Made by a program: the position numbers and the translations under genes. A stretch of 58,543 nucleotides of DNA, from assembly GCA_949840805.1 (NCBI GenBank), contig CATKXR010000024.1, positions 1 to 58,543 of the forward strand, written 5' to 3'. Position 1 is the stretch's first letter. Each line of letters begins with the position of its first letter. Of this stretch, positions 33,993-42,566 are shown in pieces. The notes beneath the pieces are model-generated. The model saw nothing but the letters and a program-made list of their open reading frames with translations. It was not told the origin of the DNA and made no database searches. This DNA is from an uncultured Lachnospiraceae bacterium (GTDB lineage Bacteria > Bacillota > Clostridia > Lachnospirales > Lachnospiraceae).

Positions 33993-34784
33993 CTATCCAT
34001 TCCTTTCCTTTGCAATGATGATCCTTACCCCTGCACTCTCAAAGGCACTCACCTGGCTGTCGGAAACTCCGGAATCCGTAATAATCATGGAAACCCGCTC
34101 GATCCCGCACATCTTTACCAGGGAATTATTTCCCATCTTGGAGCTGTCCGCCAGCACAATCGTGCGGTCCGCCGCCTCCATCATCTTATTCTGGACAGAG
34201 ATCTCATCCATCCTCTGATAGGTAATCCCCCGTTCTACCGAGATCCCACAGGTAGTAAGGAAAAATATGTCCACGTTGATCTTAGAGAAAATAAGTGTTG
34301 CCACATCAGATACAAATGCCTCCTCGTCCGCCCGGTACACCCCGCCTGTCAAAACCAGCGTAATGCCCTCGGCGCCTGCCAGCTCCTGAGCCACGGCAAA
34401 GGAATTGGTGACTACCGTGAGGGAACGGAATCTGGCTTTGACCGCCCTGGCCAGGGAAAGAGAGGTGGTTCCCGAATCCAAAGCAATGGCTTGCCCTTCC
34501 CGGATATAATTTACGGCTTCCAGGGCAATGGCCTCCTTGTCGGAAAGGTTCTCGTCCCGTCTTTTTTTGAAGGAAGTATAGGTTAAATTCATATTTTGAG
34601 ATGATTCCAGCTTCATGGCTCCGCCCCGGATGCGCCGGATCATTCCCTTTGCCTCCATATTCTCCAAATCCCTTCTTATGGTTTCTCTGGATGTCTGCAG
34701 CACGTCACAAAGGGTAATGGTCCTCACGCTGCCTTCCCGCTCCACTAAATTATAAATTTCCTCGTATCTCTGTTCTGATAACAT
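33993..34784 (-). CDS. DeoR/GlpR-family transcriptional repressor
   Basis: The 263-residue protein has a winged-helix N terminus (MLSEQRYEEIYNLVEREGSV; QTSRETIRRDLENMEAKGMI) and a sugar-phosphate-sensing C-terminal domain (AIALDSGTTSLSLARAV; LVLTGGVYRADEEAFVS). It heads the operon with the phosphodiesterase, symporter and dsdA genes, and is divergent from the MFS carrier. Two near-identical 21-bp sites, each at a promoter start, flank the intergenic region and are its probable operators. Confidence 0.94.
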   Translation of the reverse strand: MLSEQRYEEIYNLVEREGSVRTITLCDVLQTSRETIRRDLENMEAKGMIRRIRGGAMKLESSQNMNLTYTSFKKRRDENLSDKEAIALEAVNYIREGQAIALDSGTTSLSLARAVKARFRSLTVVTNSFAVAQELAGAEGITLVLTGGVYRADEEAFVSDVATLIFSKINVDIFFLTTCGISVERGITYQRMDEISVQNKMMEAADRTIVLADSSKMGNNSLVKMCGIERVSMIITDSGVSDSQVSAFESAGVRIIIAKERNG

Positions 34785-34803
34785 TTATTTTATCCCCTTC
34801 TGT

Positions 34804-34824
34804 TTGTCAAATCCGTTTTTCAAA
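34804..34824. promoter_or_regulatory. Operator-like 21-bp site, DeoR side
   Basis: The sequence TTGTCAAATCCGTTTTTCAAA overlaps the predicted start point of the DeoR-operon promoter. It matches the site at 34996-35016 in 19 of 21 bases. Confidence 0.75.
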
Positions 34825-34827
34825 CTG

Positions 34828-34856
34828 ATGTTACCACATATTTGCACAAATTGCAA
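34828..34856 (-). promoter_or_regulatory. Promoter of the DeoR operon
   Basis: On the minus strand TTGCAA, a 17-base spacer and TAACAT lie just before the operator-like site at 34804-34824. Confidence 0.6.
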
Positions 34857-34961
34857 TAGCCGTTTTGCCATAAGCCACACATATTTACACTTATTTTTCG
34901 AATAAACATTTTTAGTTCTCCTTAAATTTGCATATTTTTACAACTTTTTACACGCTTTCAC

Positions 34962-34990
34962 TTGACATTACACATAAATACAACTATACT
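34962..34990 (+). promoter_or_regulatory. Strong sigma-A promoter of the MFS carrier gene
   Basis: A perfect TTGACA, a 17-base spacer and TATACT. The start point would fall in or at the edge of the second operator-like site. Confidence 0.85.
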
Positions 34991-34995
34991 GGAAC

Positions 34996-35016
34996 TTGTC
35001 AAATCCGTTTCACAAA
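34996..35016. promoter_or_regulatory. Operator-like 21-bp site, MFS side
   Basis: TTGTCAAATCCGTTTCACAAA lies six bases after the -10 element of the carrier promoter and would block transcription when bound. It is the second copy of the site at 34804-34824, in the same orientation. Confidence 0.75.
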
Positions 35017-35057
35017 GTCAATGCTTCACAAAATTCAACAAAACGAGGTAAACCATT

Positions 35058-36362
35058 ATGTCTCAACAAGCAAAAGGGAAAATCGAAAAAAAATGGATTT
35101 CCTTTGGAATCCTGATGCTGGGAGCCGGCACCATTTACAAGCTGGGATTTTTAAAAGATGCTTTTTATGTGCCAATGCAGGAGTTTATGGGGCTGTCCCA
35201 CACACAGATCGGAACTGCCATGAGTGTGGCCGGCCTGATTTCCACCTTCGGATTCCTGGCTTCCATTTATCTGACGGACCGGGTATCAAAAAAGGTCATG
35301 ATCCCCCTGTCCCTCATCAGCATTTGCGTATGCGGAATCTTTCTCTCCACGTTTCCGTCCTACCCGGTCTTTCTCTTGATCTACTGTCTTTTGGCAGTCT
35401 GCGCGGACATGCTGTATTGGCCCACCATGCTCAAGACAGTACGGCTTCTGGGCAATGAGGATGAGCAGGGGCGGATGTTCGGCATCATGGAAGCAGGAAG
35501 AGGCCTGATGGACACCATTATCGCATTCGGCGCCCTGGGTATCTTCTCCGCCCTTGGCAGCACGGCAACCGGACTGAAAATGGCAATCCTGTTCTATTCC
35601 GTTGTCCCCGGCATCATCGGCATCATCATGTACTTTTTGCTGGATTCTGATGATGCTCCTGCAGGCAGCACGGCAGATACCAGGGCAGATGCCGTTCACG
35701 GAGCCGATTCGGTCAGTGCCAACAAGCGGGCCTGGGAGAACGTGATGCGGGCCCTGAAAAACAAAAATATCTGGCTTGTGTCCTTCAACGTGTTTTTTGT
35801 ATACAGTGTTTACTGCGGACTCACCTATTTTATTCCGTTTTTAGAGGCAGCTTACGCCCTTCCCGCTGCTTTGGTGGGCGTCTACGGAATCATCAATCAG
35901 TATGGCCTCAAAATGCTGGGCGGCCCTGTGGGGGGCTTTATCACTGACAAGGTCCTTCACTCCGCCACCCGATACCTTCAGATTGCCTTTGTGGTTGTGG
36001 GCCTGATCCTGGTGGTCTTCTCCCTGCTGCCCCATCAGGCGATCGGCATCCTGCTGGGAATGGTCATCACCCTGGGGATCAGCGCCTGCGTTTACAGTAT
36101 GCGCGCCATTTTCTTTGCTCCTATGGATGAGGTCCATGTACCCCGGGAGATCACAGGCTCCGCCATGTCCATGGGCTCCTTTATCGGATATCTTCCGGGC
36201 GCATTTATGTATGCCATATACGGAGGGATCCTGGACAGATTTGAAGGTCTTGCCGGTTATCGGATTGTCTATATGATTATGGCCGCTTTTGCGGCAGGCG
36301 GATTTTTCCTGAGCACTTATATTTTAAAAACCATCCGGCAGAACAAAAACCCTGAAGGCTGA
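35058..36362 (+). CDS. Major facilitator superfamily transporter
   Basis: The 434-residue protein has about 12 membrane segments in two halves, with a charged loop near residues 198-225. The first loop carries the MFS motif-A-like YLTDRVSKKVMIPLS. The opening (WISFGILMLGAGTIYKLGFL) and the GGPVGGFITDKV segment resemble YihN-like/OPA-type carriers of organic phosphates or acids. Start: ATG with ACGAGG before it. It is divergent from the DeoR operon and shares its operator-like sites, so it is probably induced by the same compound. Confidence 0.9.
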   Translation: MSQQAKGKIEKKWISFGILMLGAGTIYKLGFLKDAFYVPMQEFMGLSHTQIGTAMSVAGLISTFGFLASIYLTDRVSKKVMIPLSLISICVCGIFLSTFPSYPVFLLIYCLLAVCADMLYWPTMLKTVRLLGNEDEQGRMFGIMEAGRGLMDTIIAFGALGIFSALGSTATGLKMAILFYSVVPGIIGIIMYFLLDSDDAPAGSTADTRADAVHGADSVSANKRAWENVMRALKNKNIWLVSFNVFFVYSVYCGLTYFIPFLEAAYALPAALVGVYGIINQYGLKMLGGPVGGFITDKVLHSATRYLQIAFVVVGLILVVFSLLPHQAIGILLGMVITLGISACVYSMRAIFFAPMDEVHVPREITGSAMSMGSFIGYLPGAFMYAIYGGILDRFEGLAGYRIVYMIMAAFAAGGFFLSTYILKTIRQNKNPEG

Positions 36363-36390
36363 CACAGCCTTGACGGGGCCTGACTTGCTG

Positions 36391-36502
36391 GGAATGGGTG
36401 CTGCCGGGAATGGATTCCGGCGGGAATAGATGCTGACGGAAATGGATGCCGGCGGAAATGGATGCCGACGGAAATGGATGCCGACGGAAATGGATGCCGA
36501 CG
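36391..36502. repeat. 16-bp tandem repeat, seven units
   Basis: Seven consecutive 16-bp units run without interruption. The last three (gaaatggatgccgacg) are identical, while earlier ones differ by two to six bases, so expansion seems recent at the 3' end. It lies between convergent genes, not in a coding frame. Confidence 0.92.
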
Positions 36503-36515
36503 GCACGGCACAACA

Positions 36516-36596
36516 AAAAGGACGCAAAAAGAGCGGTCACAAAATGACGAACAATCCTCACATTTTGCGACCGCCCCTTTTGCGTCCTCTCTTTTT
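36516..36596 (+). terminator. Long bidirectional terminator hairpin
   Basis: GGACGCAAAA pairs with TTTTGCGTCC, and inner arms GCGGTC-A-CAAAATG pair with CATTTTG-C-GACCGC, around a 14-base loop, followed by CTCTTTTT. It ends the MFS gene and can also serve the convergent gene. Confidence 0.85.
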
Positions 36597-36604
36597 GAAC
36601 CCCT

Positions 36605-37975
36605 TCAACGCTTGCCTTTCAAATACCGGTTCACATTCCGGTTCTGAATAATGGTTTCCATATTGATGTTGGAATTTCCCTCCAAAATCGCCCTCACTGC
36701 CCGGTCAGCCTCCGTCACCGCGCCGTCATAATCGTGAAACCGGGGAACCACCACCGCCTGTTCCACGGCATCGCTTAGCATGGAAAGCTTTTCTCCCTTT
36801 CCCGAATCGGAATTTCCCACAAAAAATTTCTGATTTTCTTCTGATTCCACAGCCTCCCTCAACACAGGGACCCCCTCGGAGTAAGTAAAAATCTCTGACT
36901 GAAGCTTCTCATCTCCGGTGAGAAATTTCATCAGCTCCCACGTTTCCTGTGAGTGAACGGTAGTTTTACTCATGGCAAGAGTAAGTGTGTCCAGCCGGGA
37001 AATATTGCTCCCATCTGGGCCGGCGGGCATGGTCACACAATCCCACTCAAATCCGGAGTATTTTTTGATACTCAAAGGATAGGATTTGTATGCCCGGTAT
37101 TCCGAAAACAGCATGGGCTGAAAAACCACATTTCCCAGGGCAAACTCCTTGCTGGAAACGCTGTAGCCCCGGTTCAGCTCCTCCACCCTGTCCATGAAGG
37201 AAATGGCGGCTTTTGCCTTCTCATCCGTCAGATAACACTCCGTCCCCCGCTCGTCAAACAAGGCGACCCCGTTGGAATCAAAGGCATCCTCCCAGGTATA
37301 GCCCACCACTCCGAACTGGTCAATGGTGCCGTTTCCGTCCGTGTCCTTTGTCACATCCCGGCAGATGTTATAAAAATCCTCCCACGTCCACTGATTTCCC
37401 GGCATGGCAAGCCCCTCTTGCTGCAGGATGCTTTTATTTACAAACATCAGCTTGGGAGCACATTCATAGGGCAGGGCATACTGGACCCCCTCGTAATTTC
37501 CGTACTCATAGGCCGAGGTGTAATATCGCTCCGGAGAAAATTCGCTGTCCCCTTCTATAAAAGGAGTCAGATCCTCCAACACCCCTGCCTCCGCAAAATC
37601 ATTAAAATGCTCTCCCGGCACAAAAAACAGATCCGGGGCCTTCCCTTTCATCATCTGCCCGGACAGCCATTCGGAATAGTCCTCTTTGATGATGCCGCTC
37701 ACATATTCCACCTGCATGCCCGGATGCTGTTCTTCAAACCGTGCAATGGCATCTTCCAGAAGCTTGTAGGAATAACCGTTCTGTACGCCCCAATAGCTGT
37801 CGCTGAACACGCCGATCCGGATGGTTTTTTCATAAAAACCCGGAAGCATCTTGTATGTGTCGCTGGCGATCATCCAGATCAGCCCCAGAAGGAACGCGCA
37901 GAGTCCCGCACGGATGGCGTATTTCTTATCTTCCTCGATTTTAGAGGCTTCCTTCCTGTCTGTCTCCCATTCCAT
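36605..37975 (-). CDS. Membrane-anchored extracellular solute-binding protein (sugar ABC type 1)
   Basis: The 456-residue protein has a single N-terminal membrane anchor (AIRAGLCAFLLGLIWMIASD) and then a family-1 solute-binding fold: LLEDAIARFEEQHPGMQVEY, then APDLFFVPGEHFNDFAEAGV, TWEDFYNICRDVTKDTDGNG and LDTLTLAMSKTTVHSQETW. The ATG at 37973-37975 overlaps the stop of the response-regulator gene (TGATG). No permease or ATPase gene is near, so it either serves a transporter elsewhere or acts as a sensor part. It is the last gene of the two-component operon. Confidence 0.88.
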   Translation of the reverse strand: MEWETDRKEASKIEEDKKYAIRAGLCAFLLGLIWMIASDTYKMLPGFYEKTIRIGVFSDSYWGVQNGYSYKLLEDAIARFEEQHPGMQVEYVSGIIKEDYSEWLSGQMMKGKAPDLFFVPGEHFNDFAEAGVLEDLTPFIEGDSEFSPERYYTSAYEYGNYEGVQYALPYECAPKLMFVNKSILQQEGLAMPGNQWTWEDFYNICRDVTKDTDGNGTIDQFGVVGYTWEDAFDSNGVALFDERGTECYLTDEKAKAAISFMDRVEELNRGYSVSSKEFALGNVVFQPMLFSEYRAYKSYPLSIKKYSGFEWDCVTMPAGPDGSNISRLDTLTLAMSKTTVHSQETWELMKFLTGDEKLQSEIFTYSEGVPVLREAVESEENQKFFVGNSDSGKGEKLSMLSDAVEQAVVVPRFHDYDGAVTEADRAVRAILEGNSNINMETIIQNRNVNRYLKGKR

Positions 37976-38652
37976 CAATTTCCCTCTCCAAAGACTTTGT
38001 GAACCGCTCCCGTCTGCACCGCCCATATGGCAAGCTGCGTCCGATCCCGCAGGTTCAGCTTGCTGAGAACTGTGCTGATACAGTTCCTGACGGTCCCGTC
38101 TGACAGGTTCAGCTTTGCGGCGATCTCCTTGTTGGACAGGCCGCTTCCCACCTGGACAATAACCTGCCATTCGCTGTCCTTTAAATCGGCCGACTGCCGT
38201 TCATCTACCTGAATCGCGATATTAGACTGGGCCATGCGGGAAAACAGCCGCACCACCTTGGAGGCAATGTCCTCGTTAATCATGGCCGTCCCGTGATAGA
38301 CCTTGTGAATGGCCTCTGTCAGCTCTTTCATGGAAATCCCTTTGAGAAGATAACCGCTGGCCCCGTATTTCAATGCATTAAACACATACTCATCATCGTC
38401 AAAGGTGGTCAGGATGATGATTTTAATGTCCGGGTAATTCTCCTTTATGATCTGGGTGCAGACCACCCCGTCCATCTCCGGCATCCGGATATCCATCAGG
38501 ATCACATCCGGCCGCTCCTTCCGCACGGAGCGGATCACCTCCACCCCGTTGGCCACCGCATCGGTGACTTCAAAATTACTCTCGCTGTTTAAGATGATCA
38601 TCAGGCTTTGGCGAATCAGCTCCTGGTCATCGGCAATCAGTATTTTAATCAT
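37975..38652 (-). CDS. NarL/FixJ-family response regulator
   Basis: The 225-residue protein has a receiver domain with Asp54 (VILMDIRMP) as phosphorylation site, and a LuxR-type HTH at the end (VGSGLSNKEIAAKLNLSDGT, then NCISTVLSKLNLRDRT). It is phosphorylated by the kinase next to it, with which it overlaps by eight bases. Likely targets are this operon and sugar-transport genes elsewhere. Confidence 0.96.
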   Translation of the reverse strand: MIKILIADDQELIRQSLMIILNSESNFEVTDAVANGVEVIRSVRKERPDVILMDIRMPEMDGVVCTQIIKENYPDIKIIILTTFDDDEYVFNALKYGASGYLLKGISMKELTEAIHKVYHGTAMINEDIASKVVRLFSRMAQSNIAIQVDERQSADLKDSEWQVIVQVGSGLSNKEIAAKLNLSDGTVRNCISTVLSKLNLRDRTQLAIWAVQTGAVHKVFGEGN

Positions 38653-39964
38653 CTTCTTCCTCCGTCCCCCATCTGATAGGAATACTCGCGTCTATGACGA
38701 AACCGTGGTCTCCGCAGTAGGACAAGGAACCCTTCAGCATTTCCAGCCGCTCCTCCATGTGATGCAGGCCAAATCCCTTATGCACCTTGCCGCAGCCTGT
38801 CCCGTTATCCTGGATGTGGATGTTCAGCATATTAAAATCCCGGCTGATCTGAACCTGCACCTGGTCTGCCTTTCCGTGGCGGATGGCATTGGTAATGGAC
38901 TCCTGCACGATCCGGTAGATCACATCCTCCTCGTCCTGATTAAACCCTTTAAGAGCCGGTTCGATCTGATAGGCAATCTCCACTCCCGTGGACCGCTTTG
39001 TCTCCTCCATCATCTGAATCAGCGCCGACTTTAAATTCAGGCTTTCCAGGGCATCCGGGCGGAGAGCTTTCACCGACCGCCTGACATCCTTGATCCCCTG
39101 CCTTGCCACATTGGCAATGGCCCGCAACTGCTCCTTGGTAGCCTCCGGAGCAATATCCACCAGCATGACACAGGCGTCGATTCCCGTAATAATCCCTGTG
39201 AGAGAATGACCCAGGGTGTCGTGGATCTCCCTGGCCAGACGGTTCCGCTCCCGGGTCTCCGCCGCTTTTTCGGATTCCTTGGCATATACCTCCAGCTTTT
39301 CATTGGCCAGCTTCAGCTCCTGGTTGGCCGTATTCAGCCTTTCATTCAGCCCCAAAATCCGCTCCTTCTCCTTCACCTCCGTCAGAATCATCACAATGGC
39401 GTAGGTAATAAAAACAATCATGTTTAAGGAATTTAAAATATTGCGGATTCCCAGCAGCAGAGACTGTATCTCCTTGCTGTAATATGCCCAGCAGTCCTCT
39501 GTGGAAATGATGGCATACCCTGCGGACAGCAGGTCATAGTCCAGCAAAATGTACACCACGCATATGGAAACCACCAGAATCATCCTCTGCCTCATGTCGG
39601 AAAAATAGCTCATGGTATCGGCAATGATCAGAAGGGCCATGCCCGCGTAACCGAAATTCAGCACATAGCTGATGGCAAATACGATTGCCAGCTCCAAAAT
39701 CGTCTTCAAAAGGAAACGGGTCTTGCTCCTGCATCGGATGGAAAGCAAAAGCAGCAGGCACAGATACAGTCCGATGGATAAAACCGGAAGCTTCCACGGC
39801 TCCATAGGCAGCCGTTTCACCCGTATCAAAAAATCCATCGCGGAATTTTCATAAACATAGCCGGACAGGCTATGTACCGTCACCATGGTCAGGTACAGAA
39901 TGATGACCATATTCAGGTTTTTCATGGCGCCCAGCACCAAATCCGGAAAACGCTCCCTGTTCAT
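38645..39964 (-). CDS. Sensor histidine kinase (HisKA_3 type)
   Basis: The 439-residue protein has about six membrane segments in residues 15-195, little extracellular sequence, a coiled coil (LNERLNTANQELKLANEKLE), and the H-box REIHDTLGHSLTG with phosphorylated His248. The ATPase part has VQESITNAIRHGKADQ and GTGCGKVHKGFGLHHMEERL. Lacking an outer sensor domain, it probably reads the state of the neighbouring membrane-anchored sugar-binding protein. It lies between that gene and the response-regulator gene. Confidence 0.94.
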   Translation of the reverse strand: MNRERFPDLVLGAMKNLNMVIILYLTMVTVHSLSGYVYENSAMDFLIRVKRLPMEPWKLPVLSIGLYLCLLLLLSIRCRSKTRFLLKTILELAIVFAISYVLNFGYAGMALLIIADTMSYFSDMRQRMILVVSICVVYILLDYDLLSAGYAIISTEDCWAYYSKEIQSLLLGIRNILNSLNMIVFITYAIVMILTEVKEKERILGLNERLNTANQELKLANEKLEVYAKESEKAAETRERNRLAREIHDTLGHSLTGIITGIDACVMLVDIAPEATKEQLRAIANVARQGIKDVRRSVKALRPDALESLNLKSALIQMMEETKRSTGVEIAYQIEPALKGFNQDEEDVIYRIVQESITNAIRHGKADQVQVQISRDFNMLNIHIQDNGTGCGKVHKGFGLHHMEERLEMLKGSLSYCGDHGFVIDASIPIRWGTEEEDD

Positions 39965-39991
39965 ACCAAAATTCCTCTTTTTTCAATATGC

Positions 39992-40963
39992 TCACTGCCA
40001 GCGGTCAATGGTATACTGCTCCACATTCTCCTTTGTCACCAGTTCCACCGGCACCCGGATCTTTCGCTCCACCGCTTCTCCTCTCAGAAGGCGGTAGACG
40101 GTATCCGCCGCTATCCGGCCGATCCGGGATGGAAACTGGGCGGCTGAGGCGGACATCATCCCTTCCTGGATCAATGCCTTGGCGTCCGGGGAGGCATCGA
40201 TGCCGTACACCTTCACCTGCTCCGACATCCCATGCTCGTCCAGGGCCGCGGCCACCCCCACGGCAGCCAGGTCATTGAGGCAGAACACACTGTCAAAGGT
40301 GATCCCCTCCTGGATCGCCTCCTGCATCTTCGGCATGGCGATCTCCAACTGCCCGTCACAGTTGATGCGCTTCACAACATGGATTCTGTCGTTCTCCTCC
40401 ACCGCGTCCAAAAATCCCCGCACCCGGTCCTGGCCGGATTTTGCCGCGTCATGGGTCATAACAATCAGATCAGACTCCTTATTCTGCTCTGCAAAATACT
40501 GGCCCACCAACTGGCCGGCGCTGTAATTGTCAGAGGTGATGGTGCAGTCCGCCACACTGTCCTCCTCCAAGTCCGTATCCACCACCACAATAAAAACCCC
40601 CTGCTTTTTTGCCTTTTCCAGGATATGGGAAAGGCTTTTCCAGTCCACCGGCGTCACCACTAAAACGTCAATTCCCAACTGCAGCATTTCCTCAATCTGA
40701 CGGATCTGCCGGTCCACACTGAGGGCCGGATCCCGCAGCACCATCCGGTCTCCTTCCATCTCCACCTGATTGCTGATCTCCTCGTTGAGGATTTTATAAA
40801 ACTCGTTATTCATGGTCATGTAGCTGACGCCGATGAGACGGCTGTTCTCCTTCTGTTCCAGGGAAAAATCCCTGCCGCTGAGCCGGGCTCCTGCCAGCAG
40901 CAGCACCGGCAGGTAAAAAAGGAGATTCAATAAAAGGAAGATTCTTCGGAAATTTGTTTTCAT
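39992..40963 (-). CDS. Membrane-anchored sugar-binding sensor protein (RbsB-like)
   Basis: The 323-residue protein starts MKTNFRRIFLLLNLLFYLPV, with AGGTGA before the ATG. The hydrophobic N terminus lacks a lipobox Cys and probably stays as an anchor. A type-1 periplasmic-binding domain follows (LIGVSYMTMNNEFYKILNEE; DVLVVTPVDWKSLSHILEKA; FDSVFCLNDLAAVGVAAALD). It is first in the operon before the kinase gene, as in systems where a sugar-binding protein presents its ligand to the kinase. The ligand is probably a sugar. Confidence 0.88.
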   Translation of the reverse strand: MKTNFRRIFLLLNLLFYLPVLLLAGARLSGRDFSLEQKENSRLIGVSYMTMNNEFYKILNEEISNQVEMEGDRMVLRDPALSVDRQIRQIEEMLQLGIDVLVVTPVDWKSLSHILEKAKKQGVFIVVVDTDLEEDSVADCTITSDNYSAGQLVGQYFAEQNKESDLIVMTHDAAKSGQDRVRGFLDAVEENDRIHVVKRINCDGQLEIAMPKMQEAIQEGITFDSVFCLNDLAAVGVAAALDEHGMSEQVKVYGIDASPDAKALIQEGMMSASAAQFPSRIGRIAADTVYRLLRGEAVERKIRVPVELVTKENVEQYTIDRWQ

Positions 40964-41200
40964 TTTGTCACCTGGAATCTGTGCCGCAGATACGGCGGTC
41001 ATATAATGGTTCCCGAATCTTGCATCTCTGCATCAAAGGCACCTCTTTTTTCTGGCCTATTCATGAAACGAAAGATAACAATGTTTCGTGAAATTGCGGA
41101 AATTGCCTGTCCATTCGGATCAGTTTATTATTTCTGTCTGTAAAACAGTGGGAAGACTTGGCTTCACATATGATTTCGTTAAACTTACAGCTTAACGCCT

Positions 41201-41308
41201 TTATACTCTGTCACGGATACCCGGATGGAAATTGATATAATTTGAATGATGCGTGATCCCCATTCTGTCCGTTTCATAATACTGGACCATATGTTTATAT
41301 TCCTTCAT
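41201..41308 (-). pseudogene. N-terminal remnant of an acyl-CoA thioesterase (4HBT/YbgC type)
   Basis: The 35-codon frame reads MKEYKHMVQYYETDRMGITH and continues HSNYI, the conserved start of hot-dog thioesterases (active-site region YYETDxMG). After that the homology stops and the frame soon ends. It lies 31 bases after the HD-protein gene on the same strand. Most of the gene is deleted. Confidence 0.75.
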
Positions 41309-41339
41309 GCGTGTCTGCCCTCTCGTTCTTCCTGACATT

Positions 41340-41945
41340 CTATCTCTTTTTGCCTGTCAAGTCAATCAGGTTCCCTTTCCTTATATTCTCCTGTATGATT
41401 TCATCCGCCGCCTGATACAGTCTTTCCGAGCCGTATTTCGTCTTTTCATGCCTTTTGTATACCTGTTTTGACGTAACTTCATGCTCCTTCCAGTCGCCTC
41501 CGTCGTTGCTGTTGTTCAACAGCAGCGGCTGCAGGTTATCCATGGCATGTGCAAATCTTGCCTCAGCCGTCCGGTTCTCCTCAAACTCGTCAAACAGGGC
41601 TGTCAGTTCCGCCTTTTGGTCCTCCGGCAAAAGAGAATATATTTTTTCTTTTGCCGCGTCCTCCCGCAGCTTTTGGGTCTTTAAGCTTTCCTCGTCATAG
41701 GCATATGTATCGCCGGACTCGATCTCTACGATGTCATGGATCAGGCACATAATCATGACTCTGGCAATATCGACTTCTTCGTTGGAATATTCTTTCAGAA
41801 GATAAGCCATCACCACCATATGCCAGGCATGTTCCGCGTCATTTTCATTTCTTCCGTGGCCTGACAAATGGGTCTGGCGGAAAATATTCTTTTCTTTATC
41901 GATTTCCAACGCAAAATCCAACTGTTTTTTTAATCTTTCCTCCAT
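41340..41945 (-). CDS. HD-domain phosphohydrolase (YfbR-like 5'-nucleotidase)
   Basis: The 201-residue cytoplasmic protein has the HD-domain metal ligands: H in ENDAEHAWHMVVMAYLL, and HD in MCLIHDIVEIESGDTYAYD, followed by a late Asp (AHAMDNLQPLLLN). It matches the HD_3/YfbR subgroup, which hydrolyses dNMPs or similar nucleotides. GGGAGA lies before the ATG at a long spacing. It is followed by the thioesterase remnant. The exact substrate is unknown. Confidence 0.9.
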   Translation of the reverse strand: MEERLKKQLDFALEIDKEKNIFRQTHLSGHGRNENDAEHAWHMVVMAYLLKEYSNEEVDIARVMIMCLIHDIVEIESGDTYAYDEESLKTQKLREDAAKEKIYSLLPEDQKAELTALFDEFEENRTAEARFAHAMDNLQPLLLNNSNDGGDWKEHEVTSKQVYKRHEKTKYGSERLYQAADEIIQENIRKGNLIDLTGKKR

Positions 41946-41984
41946 AAAATATTGTCTTCTCCCTTCTCAGCAGACAAAACTTTT

Positions 41985-42566
41985 TTATTCCAGAAATGAA
42001 AATACACTCCGAAGCCGTGACGCAAACAAACCAACTAAAGGATACACAATCCCCACGCCGCACAATAGCATGGCCCAGCGTTTATCATGCCTTTGCATAA
42101 TAGGGACATAAAAAACATTGGGATTGTCCGGGGCATAATACAGCTTCACCTGCTGCCCTTCTTTCACATAACAGCGGCTATAACCACTGGAATATTTGAC
42201 ACGGCATGTTTTCTCTCCAGCGCGAAATTCATATTCAGGAAAATAATTTCTCTTGTTTCCCGCTCCTATATGCGGTCTGCTTCTGATACAGGCCACAGTT
42301 GCCATAGTTAAAACCGTAGCATATCTCTGTTCCTTCAAAAGACGATTCCACATGGCCATTCCAATTGTAAAAAAGATTAGAGGAAATAAAGTAAACATGG
42401 TATCCACAATCCGCTCTTCCCCTGCCTGGCCGGGCCTGCACATAACAATGCCGGCAAAAATAAAACACAGTACCGGCCAGCAGACTGCCAGGAAACACCA
42501 AATTCTGCGTGCATTATCCGGTCTCTCAATCCGAATAGCTTTTTGAGGTTTTTGTATTCTTCCCAA
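41985..42566 (-). CDS. DUF3592-like membrane protein
   Basis: The 193-residue protein has membrane segments at about residues 22-42, 60-78 and 165-183. The soluble part between them (YFPEYEFRAGEKTCRVKYSS; GQQVKLYYAPDNPNVFYVP) is the DUF3592 pattern, in which a beta-sandwich ends with 'V-x-YDPxNP'. The start overlaps the end of the upstream gene by 41 bases. Function is unknown. Confidence 0.75.
   Translation of the reverse strand: MGRIQKPQKAIRIERPDNARRIWCFLAVCWPVLCFIFAGIVMCRPGQAGEERIVDTMFTLFPLIFFTIGMAMWNRLLKEQRYATVLTMATVACIRSRPHIGAGNKRNYFPEYEFRAGEKTCRVKYSSGYSRCYVKEGQQVKLYYAPDNPNVFYVPIMQRHDKRWAMLLCGVGIVYPLVGLFASRLRSVFSFLE

Noticed and set aside
36391..36502. Possible CRISPR array
   Set aside because: Units are contiguous 16-mers without spacers, and no cas genes are present.
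36277..36561. Minus-strand frames with repeating PFPSASIS-like residues
   Set aside because: They are only translations of the 16-bp tandem repeat, open in all frames because the unit contains no stop codon.
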